A stretch of DNA of 64,000 nucleotides from Siphonodentalium dalli (lineage: Eukaryota; Mollusca; Scaphopoda; Gadilida; Siphonodentaliidae): the NCBI GenBank assembly GCA_032622095.1, contig CP136062.1, positions 1,860,001-1,924,000 of the forward strand, in the 5' to 3' direction. The position numbers and the translations under genes are program-made. The notes below the pieces were generated by a model, which was not told the DNA's origin, searched no databases, and saw only the letters and a program-made list of their open reading frames with translations. Positions 46,511 to 59,127 of the stretch are shown piece by piece (the stretch's first letter is position 1; each line of letters opens with the position of its first letter).

Positions 46511-47291
46511 TATGCTCACACCGGTATACTATTGGCATGTGTCTGGACCTCAACCAATTGATTGGTACATTTATGCAGCCCTTTTAATTCAGATTGTTTG
46601 GCTTCGGCAATCCGCTACGGCAACACTATGGTCCAGTTTTCTGCAGCAAATTGCTTCGGCAATGCTGATTGCCGTACCAGTAGCTAATCATGAAAGCTGT
46701 GTATGTAGGCTTCTTTCATCCTGGAAACAATATGGGCAGACCTGTCTAATTTCACATGATGCGACTGTCCTTGACATTGACCTACGGTACTGGTAGCACA
46801 CATACGCTCATATGTTTCTGGACCTCGACTGATCGTTTGTCCAGATGCTGTATATTTTGTCCAAACAGAGACGATCATAGAGAAATCCCAAAATAGAGCG
46901 GAAGAAGTCAGTCACATCACTTGGTCTATTATATTATATTATATTTTGGAATTGCTGTCTGTGTGTTATAGACTCGAAAACTGCACAACTGATCTGGCTA
47001 AAATTTGGTAATGTACCAAAGGTCTACTGTACATGTACTTTGATCCCGGGAACTACCGGTATATGGGTAGGAATAATTTCATGTGCGACTGTGTCCGTGA
47101 CTGCGACCTCGATATATACTCATACATTGATACCGGTAGGCAACGTTGTTCCCTAAATAGCCTGGATGAAGCCAGGCACATCAGCTACTGTATATGTACA
47201 TATATACATGTAATAAATAATAATTTAGAAATAACAGTTACCAAATTATGAAAATTTCCTCAAGAATATACTAATAGTGTGAATATTGATC
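46511..47291. other. No recognisable gene
   Basis: Two similar stretches (near 45958-46130 and 46940-47140) share TGTCTGTGTGTGGGTCTTATAG-like, AACTG-CAACT..CTAAAATTT, TACTTTGATCCC.GAA and GTGACTG..CTCGATATA-like text. They are diverged copies of one dispersed repeat separated by the TA element. No exon recognised. Confidence 0.5.
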
Positions 47292-47299
47292 CTATTATG

Positions 47300-48230
47300 C
47301 AGAGGCGGACTGGCCGATCGGGAGACCGGGAAATTTCCCGATGGGCCGGAGGCCGGAAAAATTCTGATTCCACGTGATTTTCTATCAAGCGAGAATCCGA
47401 GGGTTTTTTTTACGGTTTGGGTGGGGGGTATATGTGTTTGGGCCGCCCAACCACAACTTGGGCCGCAAATGAAACCGACGTGGGCCGCCACATGTGTTGT
47501 TTAACCAGCCGTGTATTCAATAAGATGGTACTCTTCTCACATAAATTCATGAGGGCAGAGGCGGCCTGCATGGCCGATCGGGAGACCGGGAAAATTCTGG
47601 ACGTGGGCCGCCACATGTGTTGTTTAACCAGCCGAATTGGCTAATCGTAATTTTGACGTTAAATGAACTTGTCGGCACCATATAACACCACGTAAAGACC
47701 CCATTAATCTCGAGATTTTAACGGTAACTCCCAGCTGTAAATCCCAAAAAAAATCTTACGCACCCCTCCCCCAATTGAAATTTACAAGAAAATAGGAACG
47801 CTTCAGTTGATGCCAGTCTAGTTTATCGGATTCGAGATTTTCTTGTATAGTTTTCAAAATGTTCTCACCCCGGGCCGAACAACCATGAACAGCCCGGTGT
47901 GTCCTGGTCTCTTGTCCGTAGCCGTGTGCATTTGTCTGGAGTTAGACCGCTAGATGTTAGATTTTATGCAATTTTTCAGGTAAAAATATCTGAATGGTCT
48001 CATACCGGGAATATATAGAACCATGGTTTATGAATATATATGATATTAGACCAGAGGTGCAAATGGAATTATGCAAAAATATGTATTTGGTCTGATTCTG
48101 ATTCAAGGGGGGGGGGGGGGGGTGGAGTTGGAATTTTCCAAGGTGGACTGTGGACGCCCCCCCCCCCCAAACAGATGGGCCGGTATTATATTAATTTTCC
48201 GGGCCGGTTTCTTGGCCCAGTCCGCCTCTG
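47300..48230. mobile_element. 931-bp non-autonomous hAT element with 8-bp target duplication
   Basis: The termini CAGAGGCGGACTGG and CCAGTCCGCCTCTG are exact inverted repeats. They are flanked by perfect 8-bp direct repeats CTATTATG (47292-47299 and 48231-48238). CAGAG-type ends plus 8-bp duplication identify the hAT superfamily. Inside, the left terminal block is partly repeated at ~47556 (CAGAGGCGGCCTGC, then GGCCGATCGGGAGACCGGGA), and GACGTGGGCCGCCACATGTG occurs at ~47478 and ~47599. It also holds a ~17-G and a ~10-C run near 48107-48172. No transposase frame. Confidence 0.93.
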
Positions 48231-48238
48231 CTATTATG

Positions 48239-49020
48239 AATGCGTTATTTTCCACGGAGCGTTTGTATATATACAGCATGTAAATAGTGAGCGATAAGCA
48301 AATCACTTTCAGACAACGTGGCGATTGATTAGGTCGAGAGTGATTGATGGTAACCCATTCAACACCAAAATATGAGATTTAGCTTATTGGCTATACCGGT
48401 AATGCAGTATGTTGTAAACAAACAACAAAAGTTCATATACTGGTACTAGTACATGTACATGCAGTGGGGGTCTACTCGGTGTTGAGTGTTTTGCTTATCG
48501 CATACTCTTTACATACATGTACATGTACATGTAATGTTTGTTTACGTAAGATGACTTTTGCTTACAAACAATGTAACACAAAGTACTAACATAACATGAT
48601 AACAACATGCTGAAATTAATGTGGTACATGTATTTATGATTTGTATGAGAACAAGGTTTGATTATTATAACATTAATTCTGTATTAAATATGGCGGTTTT
48701 AATGGATCATGGATGTGACTATTTTAACACAATACCCAGCGCCAACACTTACCCGACCTTTAGAAAGATCCTCATGGACATATATCATAATTTTCTTCAA
48801 CGTCTGGTGTGACAACCCGCTAATACCTGTAGACCGTGTTATCATAACCGAACGGCAGTGACCGTTTACATACCACTGTCATCATGTCATTGCCAATTCA
48901 TTAAATGCGACACATCACATATTCATTATTAGCTCATCTTACTTTGTAAGTTTGAGCTATTGCCATGGGTTGGCATCCGTCGTGCGTGTGTACATGTACA
49001 TGTATGTCCGTCAACAATTT
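48239..49020. other. No gene; ACATGTAC-rich
   Basis: The sequence includes several TACATGTACATGTAC runs (48448-48460, 48513-48532). From about 48930 a stretch with AGCTCATCTTACTTTGTAAG and GGCATCCGTCGTGCG leads into the ~160-bp tandem array and is probably its upstream part. Nothing coding was recognised. Confidence 0.5.
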
Positions 49021-51425
49021 CCTTTGGCGCGGGCTACAGGTCGTACATTTGGTCTGATCTTTAGGAAATTTGTCAAGAATGTTGACATTGACATGTAGAT
49101 GGGAATGAGTCATTTTGGGGTCATTGGCCAAAAAACATGGCCGCTGACGGCCATCTTTGATTTCAAGATTAAATCAATTGGCGCGGTCTACAGGTCGTAC
49201 TGTTTGTCTAATCATCATGAAATTTGTCATGGATGTTAATAATGACATGTAGATGGGAATGAGTCATTTTGGGGTCGTTCGGCCGAAAAAACAAGGCCAC
49301 CAGCAGCCATCTTGGATTTTACTCGTTGCATGACTAAATCCTTTGGCACAGCTTCAAGTCCTTACTTTGGTCAGATCATTATGAAATTTGTCATGAATGT
49401 TGACATTGACATGTAGATGGGAATGAGTCATTTTGGGGTCATTTGGCCAAAAAACATGGCTGCTGGTGGCCATCTTGGATTTTACTCTTTGCATCACTAA
49501 ATCCTTTGACACATCCTACAGACCACATCTCTGATCCCATCATCACCAAACTTCATATGGATCATCGGGGTGACCTCTAGATGGGAACGATTCATTTTGT
49601 GGTCATTTGGCCAAAAATCATGGCCACCGTCAGCCATCTTGAATTTTACTCTTTGCATCACTAAATAATTTCGCGCTGTCTACAGGTCGTATCTTTGGTC
49701 GGATCTTTATGAAATTTGTCATGAATCTTGAAATTGACATGTAGATGGGAACGAGCCATTTTGGGGTCATTCGGCCAAAAAACATGGCCGCTGGTGGCCA
49801 TGTTGGATTTCAAATTTGAATCCCTTGGCGCGGGCTACAGGCAGTACTGTTTGTTTGATCATCATAAAATTTGTCATGAATGTTGACATTTACATGTAGA
49901 TGGGAACGAGTAATTTTAGGATCAATCAGCCAAAAAACATGGCCGCTGGTGGCCATATTGGATTTTACTCTTTGCATCACTAAATCCTTTGACACATCCT
50001 ACAGACCACATCCCTGATCCGATCATCACCAAACTTCATATGGATCATCGGGGTTACCTCTTGTTGGGTATGAGTCATTTTGGGGTCATTCGGCCAAAAA
50101 AATGGCCGCCGGCAGCCATATTGGATTTTACTCTTTGCATCACTAAATACTTTGACACACCCTACATACCACATCCCTGATCTGATCATCACCAAACTTC
50201 ATATGGATCATCAGGGTGACCTCTTGATGGGTATGAGTCATTTTGGGGTCATTCGGCAAAAAAATATGGCCACCAATGGCCATTTTGGATTTTACTCTTT
50301 GTATGACTAAATATTTCTACAAAATCCATTAGCATGGGTTATAGACCTATCTGTTTTTTTTTATCTTCATGAAATTTGTCATGGATGTTGACATTGACAT
50401 GTAGATGGGAAACGAGTCATTTTGGGGTCATTCGGCAAAAAAACATGGCCGCAGGTGGCCATTTTAGAATTTACTCTTTGCATCACTAAATCCTTTGGTA
50501 CACCCTACAGACCACATCCGATCATTATGAAACTTGTCATGAATGTTAATATTGATATGTAGATGGGAACGAGTAATTTTGGGGGTCATTCAGCCATCTT
50601 GGATTTCAAAATTGAATCCGTTGACGCGGGCTACAGGCCATACTGCTGTACTGTTTGTCTGATCTTCATAAAAATTATCATGGATGTTGACAGGTCTGAT
50701 CATAATGAAATTTGTGATGAATGTTAACAATTACTTGTAAATGCAAACAAGTCTTTTTGGGATCATTCGGCAAAAAAACATGACTGTCAGTGGCCATCTT
50801 GGATTTTACTATTTGCATAACTAGGCCTTTCCACATTCCTAATCACTCCATTGACTGTAACACATGAAATTATTCCCTTTCCAAGTTGAGCTACAGTGTC
50901 ATTGACACTTTCATTAAATTTGTCATGGATGTTAAAATTGACATAGATGGGAAACGAGTAATTTTGGGGTTGTTCAGCCAAAAACATGGCCACCAGCAGC
51001 GATCTTGGATTATACTCGTTGCATGACTAAATTCTTTGTCAAGGGCTACAAGTCTTATCTTTGGTCAAATCATTTACATGTAGATGGGAAAAGATTCATT
51101 TTGAATTCAATCAAGAAACCCGGTCGCCAGCAGCCATCTTGTATTTTACTCTTTGCAAGACTAAATCCTTTGACATGGGCTACAGGTCGTATCTTTTGTA
51201 GGATCATCATGAAATTTGTGAAGGATGTTAACAATGACATGTAAATAGGAAGGAGTCTTTGTTGGGTCATTTGGCAAAAAAAAACATGGCTGTCGCGGCC
51301 ATCTTGGATTTTAATCTTTGCATAACTAGGCCTTTCAACTTTCCACATTCCTAATTGCTCCATTAACTGTAACACATGAAATTATTTCCTTTCCACATTG
51401 AGCTACAGTGTCATTGACACTTTCA
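49021..51425. repeat. ~160-bp tandem repeat, about 14 degenerate copies
   Basis: The unit contains GAAATTTGTCATGAATGTTG, ACATTGACATGTAGATGGGA, GAGTCATTTTGGGGTCATTC, GGCCAAAAAACATGGCCGC, CATCTTGGATTTTACTCTTT and GCATCACTAAATCCTTTG. It recurs at roughly 160-bp steps from ~49040 to ~51320. Some sub-blocks alternate between two variants (CACATCCTACAGACCACATC against GCGGGCTACAGGTCGTA). Near the end, a ~95-bp TCCATTRACTGTAACACATG..TGAGCTACAGTGTCATTGAC block is also duplicated (50820-50915, 51330-51425). Frames inside are composition artefacts. Confidence 0.92.
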
Positions 51426-51529
51426 TAATTACATTTCAGTCAATTCACATTTTCAGCTGCATATATGTAAACCAATTTCATCATTAAAGAAATTGCAAAT
51501 TCATCGTTGATCATCATCTCAACATTTCA

Positions 51530-51960
51530 TTAAAGTGAGACTTTATGTTCACACATCGATTCATTCAGGCAACATTTTTTCCATTTCTACACTGGTCATT
51601 GCATTGATCGTCTTCAATGGGGATAATATATAATTCTATATGTATATCATCGTTAACTATTAAAGTGAAATTTCTCTTCCACCCAATCGATATTGCATTA
51701 AAATGACGCTTCATATTCATTACACTTCATTCAATAATTTCTGTTTCTACATGTACATACCCTTCAGGTAAGGTAATCTATGTCCGACTCAAAATATTAA
51801 AGTGACGCATCATATTCACAACACTTCATTCCATAATTTCTTTTTCTACATACTTGTAGTTTACATGTATTGCATTGATTGCCTGCAGCTAAGATAATCT
51901 ATGACCGACTCAAATAATACAAATATTAAAGGCATTCCATTTCCATCCATTAATATTAAT
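51530..51960. repeat. ~115-bp degenerate tandem repeat, three to four copies
   Basis: ATTAAAGTGA(C/G)(G/A)C(T/A)T(C/T)ATATTCA-like starts (about 51530, 51657, 51698, 51798) are followed by CACTTCATTC-ATAATTTCT, TTTTCTACATAC and CAGSTAAGRTAATCTATG blocks. Copies are diverged. It directly follows the 160-bp array. Confidence 0.65.
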
Positions 51961-52009
51961 TTAATTCTAAGGAAACTTCTGCTGTGATATATATATGTAT
52001 ATATACATA

Positions 52010-52534
52010 CAGGGTACTACATGTGCTACACCACTCGGAGAAATGTCTGTGTCATCACACTAAAATACCTTGTTAGAACTTGAATTGATATATTCGTAAT
52101 CGTATATAGTCACCAATAGCCAGGTTACTACCGTAGTACCTGACATTGCCCATCTAGTGAACTATTCAAACACAACAGGCCTGGTTGATTTCGCTGTGGG
52201 ATGATGGTTCACTTCCATCCTCAAGCTATGGCATAATTTGTTCTGACGTGCAGGGGTAGATATGCTTGAGGCCCCACTACAGTTCAATTTACACCAGGTT
52301 CTCAGCTATTATGATCTTATGTTCGAACTTTACTTATATGTTTGGACTGATCATAACCATGATTTTAATGCTGGGTTTGAATAGTTCACCGGATGGACAA
52401 TTTCTGCTACTACCGTAGTAACCCGACTATTGGTGACTATATACGATAACGAATATATCAATCCAAGTTCTAACATGGTATTTGTGTGACGACACAGACA
52501 TTTCTCCGAGTGGTGTAGCACATGTAGTACCCTG
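52010..52534. mobile_element. 525-bp element with ~155-bp inverted repeats, TA flanks
   Basis: The left arm CAGGGTACTACATGTGCTAC and onward to AACTATTCA (52010-52168) mirrors the right arm (about 52378-52534, ending GTAGTACCCTG), with a handful of mismatches. Both sides are flanked by TA (52008-52009, 52535-52536). The ~210-bp middle is unique and non-coding. Long-TIR, TA-flanked, non-autonomous. Confidence 0.87.
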
Positions 52535-52536
52535 TA

Positions 52537-54600
52537 CGGAACATCCTATAATTAGTGTAATATTGAATTTAATGATCAACTTGGTGGTTGCTCCATTACG
52601 TGTCACGTACGATCATATTATCTGATTTGACACTCATTATTATTTCGGAAAACTCTGATAAATTGAATACTATGCAAAATACTGCGGCAAGTCGCAATAT
52701 CTGTAGTAATGTTTTCTTCATCAATCTGAGACAGTTGTTTGAAGTGAATGTTGATAAAATAGCCATTTTATAAATACTGGTAACTCAAATATTTCATAAT
52801 TAATCAAAATCAAGTGAATATAAATAAATGTTTTTTGTTTCTGTTTCCTTTTGTTTGGTCATCCATTTTTTCTTTTAATTGAAGCTCCAAATACCGGTAC
52901 TCTTGAGCTAAATGCATTAACTATGGTGAAGCAGGAATGGACTATTTCAAGACAAATGGATTAACTGATTTCGCAATTCTCATTTTATAGGACTTGAACA
53001 ACTTACGCTGTTAACTACAATGATCCTAGTTTGCTATATTTAGTACATAACTTTTTCTCATTGAAGACTTGTGTTTATACAAATTAATTCAAATGTAACA
53101 TGTTATAATGTAGCAAGCACTCATTGTTATTGTATTATTGGCATGACTTTCTAATCTCTTTTCACTAACAGTGACAGGAACTTCCTTATCTCTTTTCACA
53201 AACAGGGACAGGAAATGCTACTATATATAAAACAGCTCCAACACATTTATGACCAAATGAGACTCTTGATATAAATGCACAAACTTATGGTGGAGCAGGA
53301 ATGGTCTATTTCGGAACAAATTGACCCACTAGTGTCAAAATCCCCATATTATCGGATTTAAACAAATTACACTTTTGACTAGAATGAACCTATATTCAAA
53401 ATAGGGGTGCATGTACTTGAAATTGAAATACAGCTTTCACATATCAACATTTATCTTAATTACAATTAATGCATACATAATTATTTACAAAATTACAATG
53501 CAATTGTAATATATAAATTAGTCTTTACACAAATTACACTAAACCCAGTCCTAATTATATAATCATATACATTTATGTCAGATACATAAATAGTTTAAAG
53601 TGAATGCTAGCTGATGGCATAAATTTCCATCACTACAAGTTAAGGAAATACATGGGATGGCGAGAATTATTGGTTGTCAATTATCCAATTAAAACACCAT
53701 GTCTCCGCCATTAGCTTGAGCTTAAGCATGAGTCTCATTTGTTATCTAGCTTTGATGCAATGAATTAAATGTATATTCCATGCACTTCCACAGTGAAACA
53801 TGCATATGTAAATGAATTAGCCTCATATATTGCTACCAAAATTATGACTTTCACAATATAGCCTACGTCATTATGAAACAATTATCAATTCTAGTTTGAT
53901 ATTCTATATGGGCCTGATGTTGGCCCTCGGTAGCCTCATAATATAATGTGGGGTTGCCTTTGGCAGACGTCGGGACTATTATTATCAATTCAGCTAATTA
54001 AGATTCTCCCAAATTGGATGTATTGATATTAACTGATATCCGAAAATGTTTAAATAATGCTACTCACCACATATCCAGAATTATATTATCAATATCACTA
54101 ACGCACATGTTGGACATCTCGTGTGTATTAACAATAGCGAATCAAATTTTAAACTGAGACAACAAACTGTCTGACTGTCGTGCGAGCGGCTTTTTTCTCT
54201 GCGTGGCAATGAATTCAGCTACATTTGCTTCTACAGCTGTTCTAAGTTCTGGCATATACACATACAAATTATAGAACAAAATATAACGAACGAATTATAT
54301 TCCACACGAATATCCAACCGAAATAGCATACATGTGAAAACAAACTTTCAATAGACTGTCCCCACAGCAGTCTGATTCAGTCTCTCGCATCACGCGTGGT
54401 TAGTGGCTGCAGGAAAAAAGCGTGCGAATTTGATGACGGAAGAATCATAATATTTTGATACTCGATTCGAGTGGATGGATACAGCAAGGGCCAGAATAAT
54501 TCGCTTTTTCGCCAATCGTGCGCCTTTGACATTTTGGTACTGTATCGTATCTCGCTCATAATAAATATCGAGATGACAATATATGCATAAATACAAATAT
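52537..54600. other. Satellite remnants and unclassified AT-rich DNA
   Basis: 52600-52830 is a diverged copy of the ~300-bp satellite unit of 36.7-43.1 kb (CTGATTTGACACTCATTATT, TCGGAAAACTCTGATAAATT, AATATCTGTAGTAATGTTTT), and 53150-53235 holds another fragment (GGGACAGGAAATGCTACTAT). Thus the satellite once extended across the DNA now holding the 45.5-52.5 kb elements. The rest (53.2-54.6 kb) is featureless. Confidence 0.6.
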
Positions 54601-55110
54601 GTTTAAAGTGAGGTCCCCTCTTTGGGTATGTATTATAGATAAATATCCTTTCTAATGAGGCTGCACGGATTCATTGCTTGACTCGTAGAAATCTGGATAT
54701 ATGCCTCTCCATTCAGGGACGGGATTTGGGGATGCAAAGGGGAGTCACTGGTGTGACATCATCGCTATTTCGATAGCCAATGGCTGTATATAAATAAGCA
54801 CTTGTTCAATTGTTGATTTGCATATACTTCAAGATGTGTATACTTATTCGTATAATTTGTTTTGTTCCACAATTGATATTGACTCGCATAATATAATACT
54901 CTCTTTCTTCCGCATGTATATAATCTCCAATCACGGATACATTTTCTTTGACATAACTCCACCAAACAAATTGAAATTGAAAGTTAAACTTACATTAATT
55001 TATGATATCCATATTAGTTTCCATGTATATGTACAGACGTTCAGTACCACGACATAACCAAATGGTCGTAATCAGGGGCCCACATAACAACACCTTAGAA
55101 ACCCCCCATT
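54601..55110. other. DNA upstream of LINE ORF2, border not resolved
   Basis: Somewhere in this interval the nested material ends and the LINE resumes. The last ~60 bp (CAAATGGTCGTAATCAGGGG, CCCACATAACAACACC) are probably LINE sequence. A TAG in the ORF2 frame at 55096 prevents any upstream extension of ORF2. Confidence 0.45.
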
Positions 55111-58100
55111 ATGTCTGCAAATAACATAACTTTGAGTGAGGTAAGGGACACGCGTACGCATGACTTCGCGGCGAAATGGTCTCAAATAGAAGGAGACGAA
55201 TTTGAACCCGACAGCATCCAACTCTGGAATCAAAATACCTGCCAATATCTCTCGCCCACAGAGGGTAAAGAATTTCTCTCAAATAACATAAAATTCTCTC
55301 TTTTTGGCATACATTGCAGAAGCCTTAACGCAAATTATGAAAACCTGAAAAACCTACTCTGTGATTTGAATTCAGAAGAATATATGTTTGATGTTATCGC
55401 CCTGACAGAAATATTCAATGTGCATAGATCCTCAGACTTCTCACTTCCAGGATATCACCCCTTAGAATTTAATACTCGACCCGATGGCGACGATGGCAGA
55501 GGCGGTGTTGGTATCTACATCAAGGAAAATATACAATACAAACTAAGACCCGACTTGACAATATTTATTCCCCACGTAATAGAAACAATATTTGTAGAAA
55601 TACACAGAGGAGCGAACGATATTTACATAATAGGATGTATTTATAGACCAAATACAGCACCGAAGGCCGACTTGGACAAATTTATGTTGAAATTCGATAA
55701 TATCTTAGAGAAATTGAAAAAAGCCAAGTCTTACATAATAGGAGACCTCAACATTAACCTTCTCAATTTCGATACGCATGCAAAAACTAACGATTTCATA
55801 AACAATGTTTTTACAAGAGGATTCATGCCCATGATTACGAAACCTACAAGATTAACCGAACACTCTGCCACCATAATTGATCATATCTATACCAACAAAA
55901 TGCAAGATAGTCACCAAACAGGGATAATTACCTGCGATGTTTCCGATCATTTCGGTATATTCATCTCTGAAGCAAACAAGCAGAAACCATTAAACCCCTC
56001 CCATAAAAAAGCTACATATAGGAACTATAATATTAATAATGTCCATATATTCAAAAACTTGTTAAAATCGTGTAAATTTGACTCAGTTCTCAGTTGCAAC
56101 TCATCTGAAAAGGCATATGAATGTTTTTTAGACATATACATGACCGCGCACGACCTAGCTTTTCCGCTCGTAACACAGAAAGCACCCAAGAAATATATCA
56201 AACGCGCACCATGGATGACAACTGGACTAATCAAATCATCAATCACCAAACAAGAACTCTACTGTAATAAACTGAATTCGCCTTCGGACACAAATAAAAT
56301 TGCCAACATAAATTATCGTCAATTATATAATAAACTAATTAGGAAAAGTAAAAATAGTTATTTTTCTGACTGTCTAGAACAAAATAAAAATGATATAAAA
56401 AACACATGGAAAATTCTTAAAAATGCCATCAATAAAAAGCAAAAATCGTGTTACTATCCTAAGATATTTAATGATAACAATATAAAGCTATCTGACCCAA
56501 ACATAATAGCCAAAACATTTAATGACTACTTTTCAAAAATCGGTGAAAACACTAGCAGTTCTATTCATTCTGAAACCTCAGACGCAGACTTTACTGACTA
56601 TCTTCGAAATAGACAAGCACACGAATTAGAAATCGAACCGACATCCATTCAGGAAATAATATTAACATGTTATTCTATGAAAGGAAAAAAGAGCAAAGAT
56701 TACATCGGCATATCGACTGAACTCATGAAAGAGACTATCTTCATAATAGCCCCAGCACTTAAGTATATATTTAATCTTTCGTTTGAACAGGGAATAGTCC
56801 CAATGAACATGAAAATCTCTAAAGTAGTTCCCATTCCCAAAATAAACAACGCCAAGGAAATAACACACTATCGTCCAATCAGTATCCTTCCATCGTTCTC
56901 TAAACTGCTTGAAAAATTAATGCAAAAACGACTTGTAGATTTTCTTAAAGACAATGAAATATTATATAAACACCAATATGGATTTAGACCAAACCACTCA
57001 ACGTTTCATCCTATTATGCATCTTCTAGATCATTTCGTTAATAATAATGATAAACCGACACGGGATTCCACCCTGGCCCTATTCCTTGACTTATCTAAAG
57101 CGTTCGATACAATAGACCACAATATACTACTATCAAAACTTGACCACTATGGTATTAGGGGTGTAGCAAAGTCGTGGTTCCATAGTTAGTTATATGACAG
57201 GAGACAATATGTTGAATATTGCGGGAGTGCTTCAAACCTTATGAATACTTCCTGTGGAGTCCCACAAGGCTCAATTCTTGGGCCAATAATATTTTTAATA
57301 TACGTGAATGATATGGCAAATTCTACAACAATGGACTTTTTATCGTATGCCGATGATACCACTCTCTTTACAAGCGGGTTGGGAATTAGTACAAAGTTAT
57401 GTCAACAACGAATTAGCCAATGTATTCGATTGGTGCTGCTGTAATAAACTTGCAATTAATATTAATAAAAGCAACTATATGCTCATACACCCACCGAATA
57501 ATGACAAAAAATGGAATACTTTGAAAATAAAGTTAAATCACAATGAATTGAATCGAATAGGGAATCTTGGGCACGAATCCTCAACAAAATTTTTAGGTAT
57601 CCATTTTGATGAGAACATGACGTTCAAAAAGCACATATCCATAATCTGCTCTAAAGTATCACATGCAATATATTGTATCAATAAGGTGAAACATTTTTTC
57701 CCGAGTAAAGCGTTGAAAACTTTGTACAATGCATTGATTCAAAGCCAATTAGTTTACGATATCCAAATATGGGGACATGTTCCAGAAGTCAAGAAAATTT
57801 TTCTATTACAAAAACGAGCAATGCGTATAATATGCAATAAGAAGTATAGGAGTCACACAGACCCGCTCTTTAAAAAAGAAAATATCTTGAAAATATATGA
57901 CTTACACACCATCAATTCTACAATGTTCGTGCATGACTGGTAGTATGACCGTCTGCCGGCTTCTTTTAAAATGATGTACAACAATCGAGCAAAATCAACT
58001 CCAAGACACCCTAATCCCCTGCTACTAGAAAAACCTAGAACCAAATTTTCTGGAAGATTACCACACCACGCCTTCCCCACAATATGGAACAACCTTGAAG

Positions 58101-59127
58101 CTGAATACACACATGCATACAAAGCAGGCATATATTGAAGAAACGCTTACAGACAAAAATACTTGGTAATTATCTAAAAAAATGTACGCCGTAAAAACAC
58201 AGGATGTCCCGACTGTACCGATACATAATACGAATACTTATATTAAAATAAACACCTTGTATACACATAGTTCTATTCGGCAGCACAATCATAGTTCTAC
58301 TCTACCATTTTTATTTCCACCACCGCGTCCTCGGTCATATCAAAGGCTACAATACCAATACCACGATGACTACAACGCAAGTCATAATATCGACACATTA
58401 AAGGTGAACAAGCATATTTAAAGTAATGGACACTCATGCCGAGTCTGCGCCTCCAATCTATGATGGTATACACACACATAATTATCACATTTAGTTAACA
58501 TTCTCCCTTAAACCTCACTCAACAAAAAGCCCTTCCGGCGAATCATATGAATTCATATTTATTTGTATTGTTACTATAAAAGATGCATAATCTCTCCCCA
58601 GAATCCTATGAATCTATGAGTATGAAATAATAATTCTGAGTCGGATGAGACATCGTGGTGAGCTTGTGTTCTGAGATTTCATCATGAGAACTTCTCTATA
58701 ATCTGAATACTATTCTCTCAATCTTCGTTTGAAACTAAGACATGCAGAAACTTCTCATACTTTAGAACATGTGACAAGAACGTAACGTTTCCGGGGAGAG
58801 ATAAAGCGATATAGTGATAACTCGTCTGGACTGGCTCACAAACATATAAACACTTTTGTAAAAAAAAAAAAAAAATGCCCTGAACATTTTGTCTTATATT
58901 ATTTGTTATATATACGATTAGTCTGTACGTGTACGTGGATACGAATATAAATAATACTCACGCTATCTGATAAATTATTTGTATAATGATATTTGTTATG
59001 GGGGAAACAGGAAGACAGCCCGGCAGGGCTATGTTCCCCCCAGCAATATACTGAATTATTCTAGTTATATGTTAATTTATTGTACTATTCATATGTGTAT
59101 TGTAAATACAAATATCCTATCCTATCC
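55060..59127 (+). mobile_element. LINE 3' part: ORF2, 3' UTR and TCCTA tail
   Basis: It contains the broken ORF2, then ~1 kb of 3' UTR (58139-59110) with an internal run of ~17 A (58859) and a hairpin-like AGACAGCCCGGCAGGGCTAT segment. It ends with AAATACAAATATCCTATCCT and ATCCTA. Short-unit tails of this kind are typical of CR1/L2-group LINEs rather than poly(A). The following TACCAAAATTTATTTCGTCT belongs to the host repeat family and continues exactly where the left block stopped at 35288. TACC is present at both borders, consistent with a short target duplication. Confidence 0.75.
55111..58138 (+). pseudogene. LINE ORF2: endonuclease + reverse transcriptase, disrupted (CR1/L2-like)
   Basis: ORF2 starts at ATG 55111. 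Residues ~58-285 form an apurinic-type endonuclease: CRSLNANYENL, LTEI (E100), GGVGIYIKE, IYRPN, IGDLNIN (D212), IIDHIYTN and SDH (278-280). The usual catalytic Asn just before CRSL is His here. Reverse transcriptase blocks follow: KVVPIPK (~571), YRPISILPSFSKLLEKL (~587), YGFRPNHST, then ALFLDLSKAFDTIDHN. A TAG at 57187-57189 interrupts between fingers and palm. The same frame continues with CGVPQGSILGP and the catalytic YADD (57346-57357). A frameshift at ~57385-57405 moves the frame by one; it then continues NELANVFDWCCCNKLAININ and onward to a TAG at 57941 and a TGA at 58136. No RNase H is seen. It would encode target-primed reverse transcription if intact; this copy cannot. Confidence 0.92.

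Noticed and set aside
45788-46796. Long + strand frames of 164 and 148 codons
   Set aside because: Both run through the CCGCGG-rich transposon at 46140-46508, which is stop-poor because of GC content. No domain is visible.
58855-58880. Run of ~17 A as a LINE or retrocopy poly(A) tail
   Set aside because: The LINE sequence continues beyond it to the TCCTA repeats at 59114-59129, where the host repeat resumes. The A run is internal to the 3' UTR.
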